A DNA stretch of 64,000 nucleotides, taken from Pseudoalteromonas peptidolytica. GTDB lineage: Bacteria; Pseudomonadota; Gammaproteobacteria; Enterobacterales; Alteromonadaceae. Where the stretch lies: the NCBI RefSeq assembly GCF_012641745.1, contig NZ_WEHZ01000013.1, positions 1 through 64,000 of the forward strand. The letters are read 5' to 3'. A program made the position numbers and the translations under genes. Numbering within the stretch: position 1 is the first letter of the stretch; the number at the start of each line of letters is the position of its first letter. Positions 47,878 to 57,495 of the stretch are shown here, piece after piece. The notes below the pieces were generated by a model that worked only from the letters and a program-made list of their open reading frames with translations, searched no databases and was not told the DNA's origin.

Positions 47878-50436
47878 ATGAATTTAACCTTTAGCCAATT
47901 TTACAATTTGACTTCTACTTCCCAACGGTATCAATTTGCATTGAACCAACTGCATCAACTGTTTGATGCGGATCATTGTTTTGTAGGCAAGTTTATTGAT
48001 GACGATACCCGTGTAAAAACACTAATGTATCTACAAAAAGGTGAAGAAGTTGACAATATTATCTACGACCTTGAGGGTACACCGTGCTCGGATGCTAAAG
48101 CCAGTAGTGATGTCTGCAACGTAACATGTGGCCTACAACAGCTATATGAACAAGATGATATTCTCCGTGTACTTTGTATTGAAGGGTATCTTGGCGTTAC
48201 CTTGCGAGCACTAGATCATAAACCTATTGGTATTTTGGTCTGTATGTTTAATAAAGAAAAGGTAATAACAACGGAGCAGAAAGAGTGGTTTCAAGAACTT
48301 GGCCACCTAATAGCGACTTAGCTAAGCCATAACATCGAATTGACCAAACAAGGGCTGCTCCTTAAACAACTAGCTAAGGGCGAACAAATTGCAAACTTAT
48401 CGACTTGGACATGGCAACTTAAACAGAATAAACATTACTTTTCCACGCACCTAAATCACCTATTAAAATCTCATACAACAGCTCCTACATTGTCGTTGCT
48501 ATTAGAGAAATTAACATCTGAGGATAGTGAGCGGGTCAAAAACGCATTAAACAAGGTAAAGTCTGGTGAAATAAGGTATGTGGATTTACAAGTCTCATTA
48601 ATAACGCGTGATGACCATAGTGGTTTACTGCGAATTATTGGTCAGGTTGAAAATGACCCGCATCATGGTGACGAATTGGCGTTTACCGCGACAATCCAAG
48701 ATATTAGTTATATATCTTCGCTCAATAAGCAACTTGAATTAACCAACGTTGTATTTGAACATGCAACAGAAGCCATTATGATCACCAATAGCAAAAATAA
48801 GATCATTATGGTAAACCGCGCATTCGAAAGACTAACTGGTTACACCGGCTATGAATTAATAGGTCAAGATCCAGCAGTATTGTCATCTGGAAAGCAGGAT
48901 AAAGCTTTTTATGAGTCAATGTGGTCATCGCTTTATACACATGGCCACTGGAAAGGTGAAATTCAAAACCGCCGCAAAAATGGCCAAATTTATCCAGAAG
49001 AGCTGACACTGAGTGTAGTAAAAGATGAACGCGGTGAAATAGCCAACTATGTCGGAATATTCCGAGATATTACCGAATGGAAGCGGAACGAGTCACAACT
49101 TACTTTTTATGCTAATCATGAACCACTTACGGCCTTACTAAATCGTCGTAGCTTTATGCAGCGTTTAGAGGAGAAAATTTCTGGTTCTAGAAGCAATAAC
49201 ACAAGTTGCTCATTATTATTTATTGGACTCGATAGATTTAAAGAAGTCAACGACGTGTTTGGTCCCGAAATTGGAGATAAGGTTCTTATATCAGTCGCAA
49301 AGAGGCTCAAAAATGCCGTGCGGCAAAATGATATTATCGCAAGATATGGCGGTGATGAGTTTGCATTATTACTTAGCCATAGTGATGTAGAGAGTGCATT
49401 AAAAGTTGCTGAAAAGTTATCACAAAAATTATCTCAACCATATGTATTTAGTGAAATAACAATAGAGTTGACTTGCTCAACAGGCGTAGCGCAACTTGAG
49501 GCTGGCTCTCGGATCACCGCAGCTAACTTGTTAAGAAATGCAGCACATGCACTCAACAGCGTGAAAAAAGCAGAGCGAGGTCAGGTTGCACTCCATAATG
49601 CCACCATACAAAATGCTTATCTGAACAAAATAAAACTCAAAGATAGATTGAAACAAGCATTGAAAGAGAAAACGCTTACTGTCTACTATCAACCTATCGT
49701 GAACGCAGATACTCATCATATTACCAAGTTGGAAGCGCTTGTTCGCTGGTTTGATGATGAGTATGGAATGGTATCGCCAGGCACGTTTATCCCCATTGCG
49801 GAAGAGTTTGGACTGATACACTTAGTTGGTCAATTTGTGCTCGAAAAAAGCTGCCAAGATTTAGCGCAGATCCATAAAGCAGGCTTTTCAGATGTGGGAA
49901 TTTCAATCAACCGCTCGGTAAGTGAATTTAAAGCCAGTATTAATCAAGTAAAGTTAATCACCAGTGCCATTGAAAATGCTCAAATCCCCTATGATTCAAT
50001 CACGATTGAAGTGACAGAATCTCTGGCAACAAACCGCTATACTTGGAGAACATTAAATGAGTTGAGAAAGCATGGAGTAAAAGTATCACTTGATGACTTT
50101 TGCACCGGTTACTCTTCTTTAAGTAACTTGATTGAAAACCAAGTGGATTATCTAAAAATTGATAAGAGCTTTGTCGACAGCTTGATGTCTGATTTAAACA
50201 AGCAAGTTATGATAGATTGCCTGATCAAACTTAGTGACAAGTTAAGTATTGACGTCATAGCTGAAGGTGTGGAGCACCTAAGCCAACTGGAGAAATTACG
50301 AGAGCTAGGCTGTCACCACATACAAGGGTTTTTCTACAGTCCGGCAAAGCCAATCGAAGCATGTTTAACACTCTTACATACCAATGCTTTTGTTGAATTT
50401 GCTGGTGCAGAGCGTGAAACAGCAGCTGAACGATAA
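47878..50436 (+). pseudogene. GAF-PAS-PAS-GGDEF-EAL sensor protein split by an in-frame amber codon
   Basis: A single frame from the ATG at 47878 (MNLTFSQFYNLTSTSQRYQFA) to the stop at 50436 is interrupted only by TAG at 48319-48321, codon 148. Before it lies a GAF domain; after it come a PAS-fold region (about 160-270), a PAS domain (about 285-400), GGDEF (YGGDEF near 489, with an RQND I-site) and EAL (KLEALVRW near 617, DDFCTGYSS, EGVEH, QGFFYS). The stop falls in the helix ELGHLIAT*LSHNIEL linking GAF to PAS. The downstream part has only a TTG (48340) without ribosome binding site. All catalytic motifs look intact, so the change is recent, a read-through site, or a sequence error. If expressed whole it would make and break c-di-GMP. 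Confidence 0.8.
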
Positions 50437-50605
50437 ATGAGGTGTTGTTAGCTGCTCTTCATTAGGGTAATACTCTGCTTTTAAATAAAGAAATACCGTG
50501 TATCCGCCCAATAATCAATAACGAGTCTACACTGATACCACAACGTCAACATGACACAACGCGGTTATACTAAGCCTGAAATTTTTATGTATTCAATCTG
50601 TTAAT

Positions 50606-50796
50606 TAATACCAATTTGACTTAATATTTGTTCAATTTGAAGGAGTAAATCTGACGCTAACATCGTTAAAAATTGCTTATCTAGAACAAATAAATAGCAA
50701 ACTTGCCTACAGGAAGTAGGTACCTTGGCGGTAGCGGGGCTATCGACAAGGTTTTCTCGCCTCAAAATAGACCTCTTAATTAAGAAAATTGGTATA
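50606..50796 (+). repeat. Repeat family A, full-length copy R3 in a 524-bp gene-free stretch
   Basis: 191 bp from TAATACCAATTTGACTTAA to AATTGGTATA. It shares GAAGGAGTAAATCTGACGCTAAC with R4 and R5 and GTTTTCTCGCCTCAAAATAGACCTCTTAATTAAG with R1 and R2. It contains a middle module (CTTGCCTACAGGAAGTAGG...) also found in family B. The rest of 50437-50960 holds a short coding-like tail (50797-50868) and the hemH hairpin. Confidence 0.85.
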
Positions 50797-50914
50797 ACAG
50801 ACAAACTCGATGACTTTAACACCGAGCTTGCGCCACATGGTTTTGATCTTATATCCGTTTTGGAGTAATCGATAGTGTGGATTGGGAATATAATATAGAA
50901 GCGCCAGTGAGGAT

Positions 50915-50943
50915 AGGGGATTTACCTCATCGGTAAATCCTCT
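50915..50943 (-). terminator. Hairpin after hemH
   Basis: GGATTTACC (50918-50926) pairs with GGTAAATCC (50932-50940); pairing extends to 50915 and 50943 with one G-T pair. It is 18 bp past the hemH stop. There is no T run, so termination may be weak or factor-dependent. Confidence 0.55.
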
Positions 50944-50960
50944 GGTTAATTGCAACTGTT

Positions 50961-51983
50961 CTAAAGTAGCGGTTTAATAAGCGCCGTGATTGCTTTGATA
51001 TGATCATCACGATCATTAAGCGCTGGAATGTAGCGGTATTTGTCACCACCTGATGACTCAAAAACCTCTCTGTTCTCAACTTCAAGTTCTTCCAGTGTTT
51101 CTAAACAATCAGCACTAAAAGCGGGACTCAATATTGCCACATCTTTTACTCCTTGACTTGGAAGGCTTTCTAACGTTTTGTCAGTATATGGCTGCAACCA
51201 TTCTGCCTTACCAAAGCGACTCTGGAACGTAGTTATCACTTTATCTTTGTCTAACGCCAGCTTTTCAACCACAAGGCGAGTCGTTTGTTGGCAAAAACAG
51301 TGATACGGATCGCCCCTATCTAAGAATAGCTTCGGAGTACCGTGATATGAAAATACCAATTTTTCTGGCTCTCCATGCACTTCTAAATCTTCTTTAATAG
51401 AGTTCGCCAGTGATTCTATGTACAGAGGGTGTTTGTGATACCCATTTATGAAGTGTAGCTCGGGAACCCAACGCCATCCTCGCAAGACTTTAGACACCTG
51501 ATCAAAGGTTGAACCCGTTGTGGCGCTGGAATATTGTGGATAAAGAGGAACGATAATAATTCGAGTCACACCTTTATTTCGCAGCTTTTCCAAGCCGGAT
51601 TCTATGGAAGGGTTTCCATAACGCATCGCCAGTTCGACTTCTATATCGTTAAAGCCTTCATCACGAAGTTGCTTCTCGATCTTAGCAGTTTGGGCTTTAC
51701 TAATGGTGATGAGCGGTGAGCCTTCGTCGGTCCAAATAGACTGGTAGGCGTGGGCTGATTTCTTTGGACGAACCCGAAGGATGATTCCGTGCAAAATCAT
51801 CAGCCAAATCAACCTTGGAATTTCAACGATGCGTGGATCAGAGAGAAACTCAGCAAGATAGACCCTAAGGGCTTTTGCAGTAGGTGCATCAGGGCTACCT
51901 AAGTTGGTTATCAAAATCCCTGTTTTGGAGTTAAATCTACCTTCATGTGGGTTATCAGTAATTGCTGAAAAGCGAGACACCAA
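50961..51983 (-). CDS. hemH: Ferrochelatase
   Basis: 340 residues. LITNLGSPDAPTAKALRVYLAEFLSDPRIVEIP at the start, PLYPQYSSATTGSTFDQV, catalytic His in FSYHGTPKLFLDRGDPYHCFC, FQSRFGKAEWLQPYT and SPAFSADCLETLEELEVE. Inserts Fe2+ into protoporphyrin IX, the last step of haem synthesis; haem is needed by the cytochrome bd oxidase in this window, though the genes are not linked. Single gene. Confidence 0.96.
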   Translation of the reverse strand: MVSRFSAITDNPHEGRFNSKTGILITNLGSPDAPTAKALRVYLAEFLSDPRIVEIPRLIWLMILHGIILRVRPKKSAHAYQSIWTDEGSPLITISKAQTAKIEKQLRDEGFNDIEVELAMRYGNPSIESGLEKLRNKGVTRIIIVPLYPQYSSATTGSTFDQVSKVLRGWRWVPELHFINGYHKHPLYIESLANSIKEDLEVHGEPEKLVFSYHGTPKLFLDRGDPYHCFCQQTTRLVVEKLALDKDKVITTFQSRFGKAEWLQPYTDKTLESLPSQGVKDVAILSPAFSADCLETLEELEVENREVFESSGGDKYRYIPALNDRDDHIKAITALIKPLL

Positions 51984-52214
51984 ACGCTCCTTAGGTTATT
52001 ATTCAAGTGCTATTATTTTACAAGAAAGCTTGTACGTGAGTAAGCCCAATTTAGATCTAAACTCGATCAAATCAATTTGCGCCGCGAAATCTCTCACACT
52101 ATAGTTGTAATTATCGTTAATTAATCCCTTCTCTATTGCTATTCAGTGTGTGAGGGCGTATTTTCCTGCATTCACAAAAGGAAAATAAAATATCTGTAGT
52201 TTTGGAATATTTAA

Positions 52215-53768
52215 ATGAGAACCAACCACCCAATAACTCAAAGAGAAAAAACGTTTTCTCGTGACGTAAAACTGATTTCAGTCACTGACCTAAAAGGCAA
52301 TATTATTGACTGTAATCAAGCACTTATCGACATTAGCGGCTTTTCGCGTGACGAGTTAATTGGTCAGCCTCACAACCTTGTTCGCCATCCAGATATGCCG
52401 CCTATTGCTTTTGCTACAATGTGGAAGCAGCTTAAAACTGGTAAGCCGTGGATGGGGATCGTAAAAAATAGATGTAAAAATGGCGATCATTATTGGGTGG
52501 ACGCGTACGTGACTCCAATCACTGAAAATGGCCAAATTGTTGGTTATGAGTCAGTGAGAAGCTGCCCTGATAGGTCAACTGTTGAACGTGCAAGCCAGCT
52601 ATATAGTAGCGTTAACAGTAACAAAAGCGGTGGCATAGGCCTGCCGAAACTACGGATTATCTGGCCTGTTTTCAACATTATCTCATCATTATTGCTGTGG
52701 TATTTTGTTTCCGAGTCTGCAGGATTCTTCTGGCTGATGGCAAATATGCTCGGATACTCGGCTTATGCAACTTGGCGCGATAAAGAGCAACTAAAGCGCT
52801 TAGAGTCTGAGCTTGCTCATAGCTTTTGCGACGAAATTTCACAACAAGTTTACTCCACTTGGGATGGCACGATGGCGTCTATCCAAGTACGCTTAAAAAG
52901 CGAACGCGCCCATCTTGACACTATCCTTACCAGGGTAGAGCATGCCGCGCAAAACGTTTCAAAAGGTGCACATACTGCCAGTAACGAAGCACAAGCAACC
53001 TACGCAGACCTACAAAAGCAACAATCTGAAACCGAGCTTGTAGCAACAGCAATGAATGAAATGACTACAACTATTAATGATGTCTCAAATAGCGTTCAGC
53101 TGAGCGCCAAAGATGCACAAAATTCATTGGAGTTGACGTCTCAGACAGAGCAAATCGCCAACAAAACCAAAGTAGCATTTAGCGACCTGAGTAACACAAT
53201 TTCGGATATTCGCAGCTCCGTTGAAGGCGTTTCTAAACAAACTGATAAAATAGCGGCAGCCGCACAAATTATCGAACAAATTGCAGAGCAGACGAATTTG
53301 TTGGCACTAAATGCCGCCATCGAAGCTGCAAGAGCGGGAGAGCAAGGTAGGGGCTTTGCCGTAGTCGCAGACGAGGTAAGGCATCTAGCACAGCGTACTC
53401 AAGAGTCAACAAAAGAGATCCACGCTATCATCGAAGAGCTAACTAGCAGCACACAAGCATCTGTTAATATCGCTCAACAAGGTCAGGAAGAATCTCTTCA
53501 CGGTATTGATCAGCTGAACCAAAGTACTGATATGCTTCAGCAAATTACTCAAGCTGTAATACAGATAAGTGATATGTCCATGCAAATTGCAACATCAGTT
53601 GAACAGCAAGCAACCGTATCAGACGATATTAACCAACAGGTAGTCAATATTGCTCAACTTGCAAATAATAGTCTAGATAGTGCAGATAAAGTGCATCAAG
53701 AAAGTAAAGATTTAGAGTCAATTGCAAAAGAGATGCACGAATTAATTGTACGATTCAAGCGTAATTAG
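52215..53768 (+). CDS. Aer-like methyl-accepting chemotaxis protein with N-terminal PAS
   Basis: 517 residues. PAS domain about 15-125 ([43 protein letters not shown]...), as in the FAD-binding redox/oxygen sensor Aer; a short membrane hairpin (about 152-188); then a cytoplasmic MCP domain whose tip is [32 protein letters not shown]. There is no periplasmic ligand domain. Predicted to steer swimming toward favourable redox conditions through CheA/CheW. FAD binding is inferred from family likeness only. A strong terminator follows. Confidence 0.92.
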   Translation: MRTNHPITQREKTFSRDVKLISVTDLKGNIIDCNQALIDISGFSRDELIGQPHNLVRHPDMPPIAFATMWKQLKTGKPWMGIVKNRCKNGDHYWVDAYVTPITENGQIVGYESVRSCPDRSTVERASQLYSSVNSNKSGGIGLPKLRIIWPVFNIISSLLLWYFVSESAGFFWLMANMLGYSAYATWRDKEQLKRLESELAHSFCDEISQQVYSTWDGTMASIQVRLKSERAHLDTILTRVEHAAQNVSKGAHTASNEAQATYADLQKQQSETELVATAMNEMTTTINDVSNSVQLSAKDAQNSLELTSQTEQIANKTKVAFSDLSNTISDIRSSVEGVSKQTDKIAAAAQIIEQIAEQTNLLALNAAIEAARAGEQGRGFAVVADEVRHLAQRTQESTKEIHAIIEELTSSTQASVNIAQQGQEESLHGIDQLNQSTDMLQQITQAVIQISDMSMQIATSVEQQATVSDDINQQVVNIAQLANNSLDSADKVHQESKDLESIAKEMHELIVRFKRN

Positions 53769-53790
53769 CCGCGATAATATGAACATCCAT

Positions 53791-53818
53791 ATGCCACACA
53801 TTAAGTAATGTGTGGCAT
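53791..53818 (+). terminator. Terminator of the chemoreceptor gene
   Basis: ATGCCACACATTA (53791-53803) pairs with TAATGTGTGGCAT (53806-53818), followed by TTTTG. Confidence 0.85.
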
Positions 53819-53960
53819 TTTGTTACGCTAATTTAACCTCTGAGTAAGTATTCCACTTCATTTTTCCCGTAGCCATACCTGTTGTAACACTTGTAGAAAC
53901 AGTAGGTTAGACACCATTTTTAATTTTTTGTAGCAGCAGATCTAGATTGTATTGATTAGG

Positions 53961-55169
53961 CTATATTTTTCGTTTTAGCCCAGATTTTGCCCGCTCTTTA
54001 ATATTAGTTTGAATATAAATTTGGTCTGTAGTTGCAATTTTTGCATGCCCAAGATCTTCTGATAGGTGCTTAAGCGGGCGATGCTGTGCGTCGTGAGTCG
54101 CACCAGTGTGCCTCAACCAATGTGATGTTGCGGCTTGTAATTGCTCTGATTCTTCTGTGAATCCATCCTCTTTTAACTTATCTACTGCCAAATCAAAGCT
54201 CTGCTGAACTATACGGCGTAATTGGCGAACATTCATACCACCTTGTCCGCGTAACTTATGGATAATCGGATATGGCTCATCAACACGTGGGAGGGCACTT
54301 AAACCTCGATAGTGGCGATAGCGTTTTAAGTAACCAATAAAATCTTCACTTAATGTCACGTCTCGCAACTTATTACCTTTACCCATGATCCTGAGATACC
54401 AAAAGTCATCTTGATCTTGCCAAAAGTGACTCATAACAGGAGACCAATGAGGGCGATCTGACAGTTCAGAAATACGTAAATATAAACCTTTTAAACACGC
54501 AAGAACGAAAAGGTTTCGCTCTAAATCCGGTTGTTGCTCACATAAGTCACGGGTGACTCCGAATACGTATTCCCACTGCAGATCACTCAATGTGTCGGGA
54601 AGGTTTATTTGTGACTGTACAACCAAGTAGGGACTATTTTTCTTTACCACAGGAACAAAATTGGTGAATGATTTTTCCTCCAAAATTGCAAACTTATAAA
54701 ACACGTTAAGTGCCGTAAACATTGCGGCCAATGTCTGTTGGCTCGCACCATTTTCTTTTAGAACAAAAGGGCGCCAATTCTTATTAACTCTACGGATCCC
54801 TTGGTCTTGTTTGTAGCGCCATTGAACAGAAGTTTGCGTCCATGCTTTGTCCGGCTCAACAACAAAATCAACATATGCTTCAACATCTTCACGTTTTAAA
54901 TCAAATACAGACTTTTGTGCTATCAGCCATGACCACAAATAAAAACGCTCAAGCTCATTACGGAACCGATTAAAAGTAGCCTCTGATTTACGACCGTAAA
55001 CATATAAAAACTGAAATAGAAACTGCAGTTCCGCTTCAACAGGCAAAGATTTATTATGCACGACTAAGAATTTAGCCAACTCTGGATATTCATGTGCTAA
55101 CGTATTATCTTCTAGATGCGCGATTTGATACCTAAGTTGCTTAAAAGTATCGACTAAAGGCAGAACCAT
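53961..55169 (-). CDS. Tyrosine-type site-specific recombinase (integrase)
   Basis: About 402 residues from the ATG at 55169; the frame extends 25 hydrophobic codons further, probably non-coding. N-terminal SAM-like core-binding domain (about 40-190) and catalytic domain with all expected residues: Arg in LKGLYLRISELSD, Lys in GKGNKLRDVTL, HWLRHTGATHD (HxxR), DLGHAKIATT and the Tyr nucleophile in TDQIYIQTN. No excisionase, phage or transposon genes adjoin. A near-palindrome (GTCCgATA...TATtGGAC, about 55178-55201) lies just upstream and could be a binding site. Closest to orphan chromosomal recombinases rather than XerC/XerD, which are shorter. Confidence 0.88.
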   Translation of the reverse strand: MVLPLVDTFKQLRYQIAHLEDNTLAHEYPELAKFLVVHNKSLPVEAELQFLFQFLYVYGRKSEATFNRFRNELERFYLWSWLIAQKSVFDLKREDVEAYVDFVVEPDKAWTQTSVQWRYKQDQGIRRVNKNWRPFVLKENGASQQTLAAMFTALNVFYKFAILEEKSFTNFVPVVKKNSPYLVVQSQINLPDTLSDLQWEYVFGVTRDLCEQQPDLERNLFVLACLKGLYLRISELSDRPHWSPVMSHFWQDQDDFWYLRIMGKGNKLRDVTLSEDFIGYLKRYRHYRGLSALPRVDEPYPIIHKLRGQGGMNVRQLRRIVQQSFDLAVDKLKEDGFTEESEQLQAATSHWLRHTGATHDAQHRPLKHLSEDLGHAKIATTDQIYIQTNIKERAKSGLKRKI

Positions 55170-55346
55170 AAAAAGTCCGATATTGGTTAGTATTGGACAT
55201 ATTATAGTAACGATAACACGAATAGTGCAACCCAAACAAAACAACCCATAATTTACGTTATGTTAAATAGTTAAATATGAGACATTTTGGCTTGTTATGT
55301 CCGCAGCGCGCGCTGTATTCATATTATCTTGGTAGATAACTAGAGT

Positions 55347-55589
55347 TCACCCACCTCGTTTACCAATGTACGAACACCCATTCTTAGCTACTACTTCATC
55401 AAAACATTTTCTAACAGGCATAATCTTCTCGCCTTGGTCAATAGAGGTTACCACTGAACAATATAAATCATCTAAAAGCTGTGTTTTTGTTGCACTTGCT
55501 TTTGTAAACACCCGAGTATGAATGTGCTCCAGTAGATCCTTGCGTGATTTTGTTGAAATTTGGATTATTTGCTTTAGATGTGTATTGGC
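55347..55589 (-). pseudogene. Remnant reading frame without a start codon
   Basis: The gene-free stretch 55245-55906 contains one open minus-strand frame of about 80 codons between stops. It reads like coding sequence (DLLEHIHTRVFTKASATKTQ, then CSVVTSIDQGEKIMPVRKCF and KNGCSYIGKRGG before TGA). The only ATG is near its end, and its upstream neighbour is a stop. I do not recognise the family; it is probably the tail of a decayed gene next to the recombinase. The rest of the interval shows only a 12-bp GC palindrome (55304-55315) and no other feature I can support. Confidence 0.35.
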
Positions 55590-55860
55590 TTAATCAAACT
55601 TAATGGTTCGACCATACTGGGGTAAAAACTAGGCATGAGCAGTCTGCTTAAACTTGCTTAACAAGCTGTTGGTTTTGTTTTTTGAACCATGGCTTGAACC
55701 TAAAAAAAGCTGAACAGTCTAGCAAGAGCTTTCGCTAAAATATTTCAAATCTTACGCGGTCAGACATCACACATGTTATGCGAAGTGGACTGTGTGGCCA
55801 CAACGTTTCAATGTTCCCATATATTTTAACACCTTAGAGTGAACCTTCATTTATAAAAAA

Positions 55861-55878
55861 GCGAGGAACTCCCCTCGC
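55861..55878 (-). terminator. Terminator of the downstream DUF642/propeller gene
   Basis: GCGAGG (55861-55866) pairs with CCTCGC (55873-55878); on the minus strand a run of T follows. It is nearly identical to the terminator of the paralogue at 57450-57467. Confidence 0.85.
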
Positions 55879-55906
55879 CTTTATTTTAACGCTACTGCAT
55901 TAATGG

Positions 55907-57130
55907 TTATTGGCAATTAGCGACATAGGTTAAATCGTTAATATGCTCCGGTGCATCCATGACATAAGTCGCTTCGCCTGTATTAGCATCTAGCGTATAA
56001 AGTTTTGCATCCTCACCTTTGTTACGCCCAGACACATATAATGTGCCATCGATACTCACTGCAAGACCCGAAGCCCAATTTACGCCATGCTCACCCACTA
56101 AGTCTAACGTCATGGCTCCTTTGTCAAGCACATACAATGCTTTGCCTGTTAACACATAAATTAGATTCGTGTCAGCTGAGTATGCAATATCGCCATGTGA
56201 GAAGTCATCACCTGCATAGCTTAATTTGCCTAGTACCGTTTTTGCACCACTTTGTAAGTCAAACTCGTACAAGTACGTTTTACTGCTTGAAAGGAGCTTT
56301 GTACCATCTGGGGTAACCGCTGAGCGGTAAATCGGCCAAGACACGGTATTGGCTGCGAGCGTTTGCTCGGCGCTATCTAGCGAAACTTTCCACAGTGATG
56401 AAGCTTTGGTCGTACCGTTATTCTGCTCCATAAAATATAGCTCACCGTTGTGCGCCGCGATGTTAGAGGCGGTGTTATCGACGCCTTCTACATATGAATA
56501 CGTACCACCACTGGTATCAAAGTGGTAAACATAACTATTGCTCTGTTCGCCGAAGTTGTTTATGCCATAAACACCCACTTTACAACCCGTCGTTGGTGCT
56601 GGTGTCTGTGCTTCTTCTGTCACAACAACGTTGTCGAGTAACGCACCTAAAGAGTCTGAACGACCCATTCCTTGAAACCTTAGTTGAGTAACCTCACTTG
56701 ATGCAACGACCGTATATTCAAACTTCTGCCACCCTAATGTGTTGGCATTCATAGTAGTTAAAGTTGTATCTCCAAACCATACTCTGGCACGGTTTGTCGA
56801 ATTATCTCCTTCAACCCTTGCTGAATAATAAAAACTTACTTTGTATTTGTTACCAGCAGTCGTCGCAAGATCTTGGTAGATGGTATAGTTGCCCGTCGAG
56901 TCGAGTTCAACGTGGTTACTGCCATCTTGCGAGTTTATAAAACTAATGGTTGATTTTTGAATTTCTAGCTGAGCACCAGCTATCGTCCACCCCTCAATCT
57001 CGTTCACTAACCCCCAAGTTCCTGTCAACACCGAGTTATTTTCAAACGACCCATTACTAACTAAGTTTGGCGAGCCTATTGTGGCAAACGGTAAAATAAT
57101 TAGCGCTGAGTATAATAGAGCTGCTCTCAT
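55907..57130 (-). CDS. Secreted DUF642-like domain plus beta-propeller protein, copy 1
   Basis: 407 residues with signal peptide (about 1-20); GGAG precedes the ATG. Residues about 22-172 match a DUF642/galactose-binding jelly-roll (NLVSNGSFEN, GWTI...LEIQ, DGSNHVELDSTGNYTIYQDL, KYKVSFYYSAR, ALLDNVVVTEE). A short linker APTTGC leads to about 225 residues with repeating blades (SNIAAHNGELYFME, YRSAVTPDGTKLL, GDIAYSADTNLIYVLTG, SGLAVSIDGTLYVSG, INDLTYV), a likely beta-propeller. Probably an exported carbohydrate-binding or surface protein; no catalytic motif seen. Its 3' about 740 bp nearly equal those of the next gene. Confidence 0.75.
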   Translation of the reverse strand: MRAALLYSALIILPFATIGSPNLVSNGSFENNSVLTGTWGLVNEIEGWTIAGAQLEIQKSTISFINSQDGSNHVELDSTGNYTIYQDLATTAGNKYKVSFYYSARVEGDNSTNRARVWFGDTTLTTMNANTLGWQKFEYTVVASSEVTQLRFQGMGRSDSLGALLDNVVVTEEAQTPAPTTGCKVGVYGINNFGEQSNSYVYHFDTSGGTYSYVEGVDNTASNIAAHNGELYFMEQNNGTTKASSLWKVSLDSAEQTLAANTVSWPIYRSAVTPDGTKLLSSSKTYLYEFDLQSGAKTVLGKLSYAGDDFSHGDIAYSADTNLIYVLTGKALYVLDKGAMTLDLVGEHGVNWASGLAVSIDGTLYVSGRNKGEDAKLYTLDANTGEATYVMDAPEHINDLTYVANCQ

Positions 57131-57449
57131 AATAAATCTCCGTTAAAGTACCTGTATATTTACTGCACAATACATGCCAACACAAACAGTGAATAACTCA
57201 ATATTTATCAATAGCTTACACTTTTTATTTGTATCTTTTCTCTTGAAGTTTCAAGTTTATTCGCAGAATGCAATTGCGGATTTTCATTTTACGAAAAGTG
57301 ATTTTTTAGCGTAGGCAAACCCTATATCAATATTGAATAGACCAATGGAGCAAAGTTATTCATACCGGCAAGAGAATAAAACGTAATAGATCAACATTCT
57401 TTTAGTAGGTGTGTCGTATCGGTTACTGCTCTGACGTAAAAACAAAAAA

Positions 57450-57467
57450 GCGAGGGACTCCCCTCGC
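57450..57467 (-). terminator. Terminator of DUF642/propeller copy 2
   Basis: GCGAGGG (57450-57456) pairs with CCCTCGC (57461-57467); T run on the minus strand. The surrounding gap 57131-57495 otherwise contains only AT-rich upstream DNA of copy 1, with no further gene seen. Confidence 0.85.
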
Positions 57468-57495
57468 CTTTATTTTAACGCTACTGCATTAATGG

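Noticed and set aside
55304..55315. CAGCGCGCGCTG palindrome as a recombinase attachment site
   Set aside because: No second copy or flanking direct repeat was found in the window; a 12-bp GC palindrome alone is too weak.
55770..55815. Resemblance to an integron attC core (GTTATGCG...)
   Set aside because: Only a few bases fit, no full attC inverted structure is present, and the nearby recombinase lacks visible IntI features.
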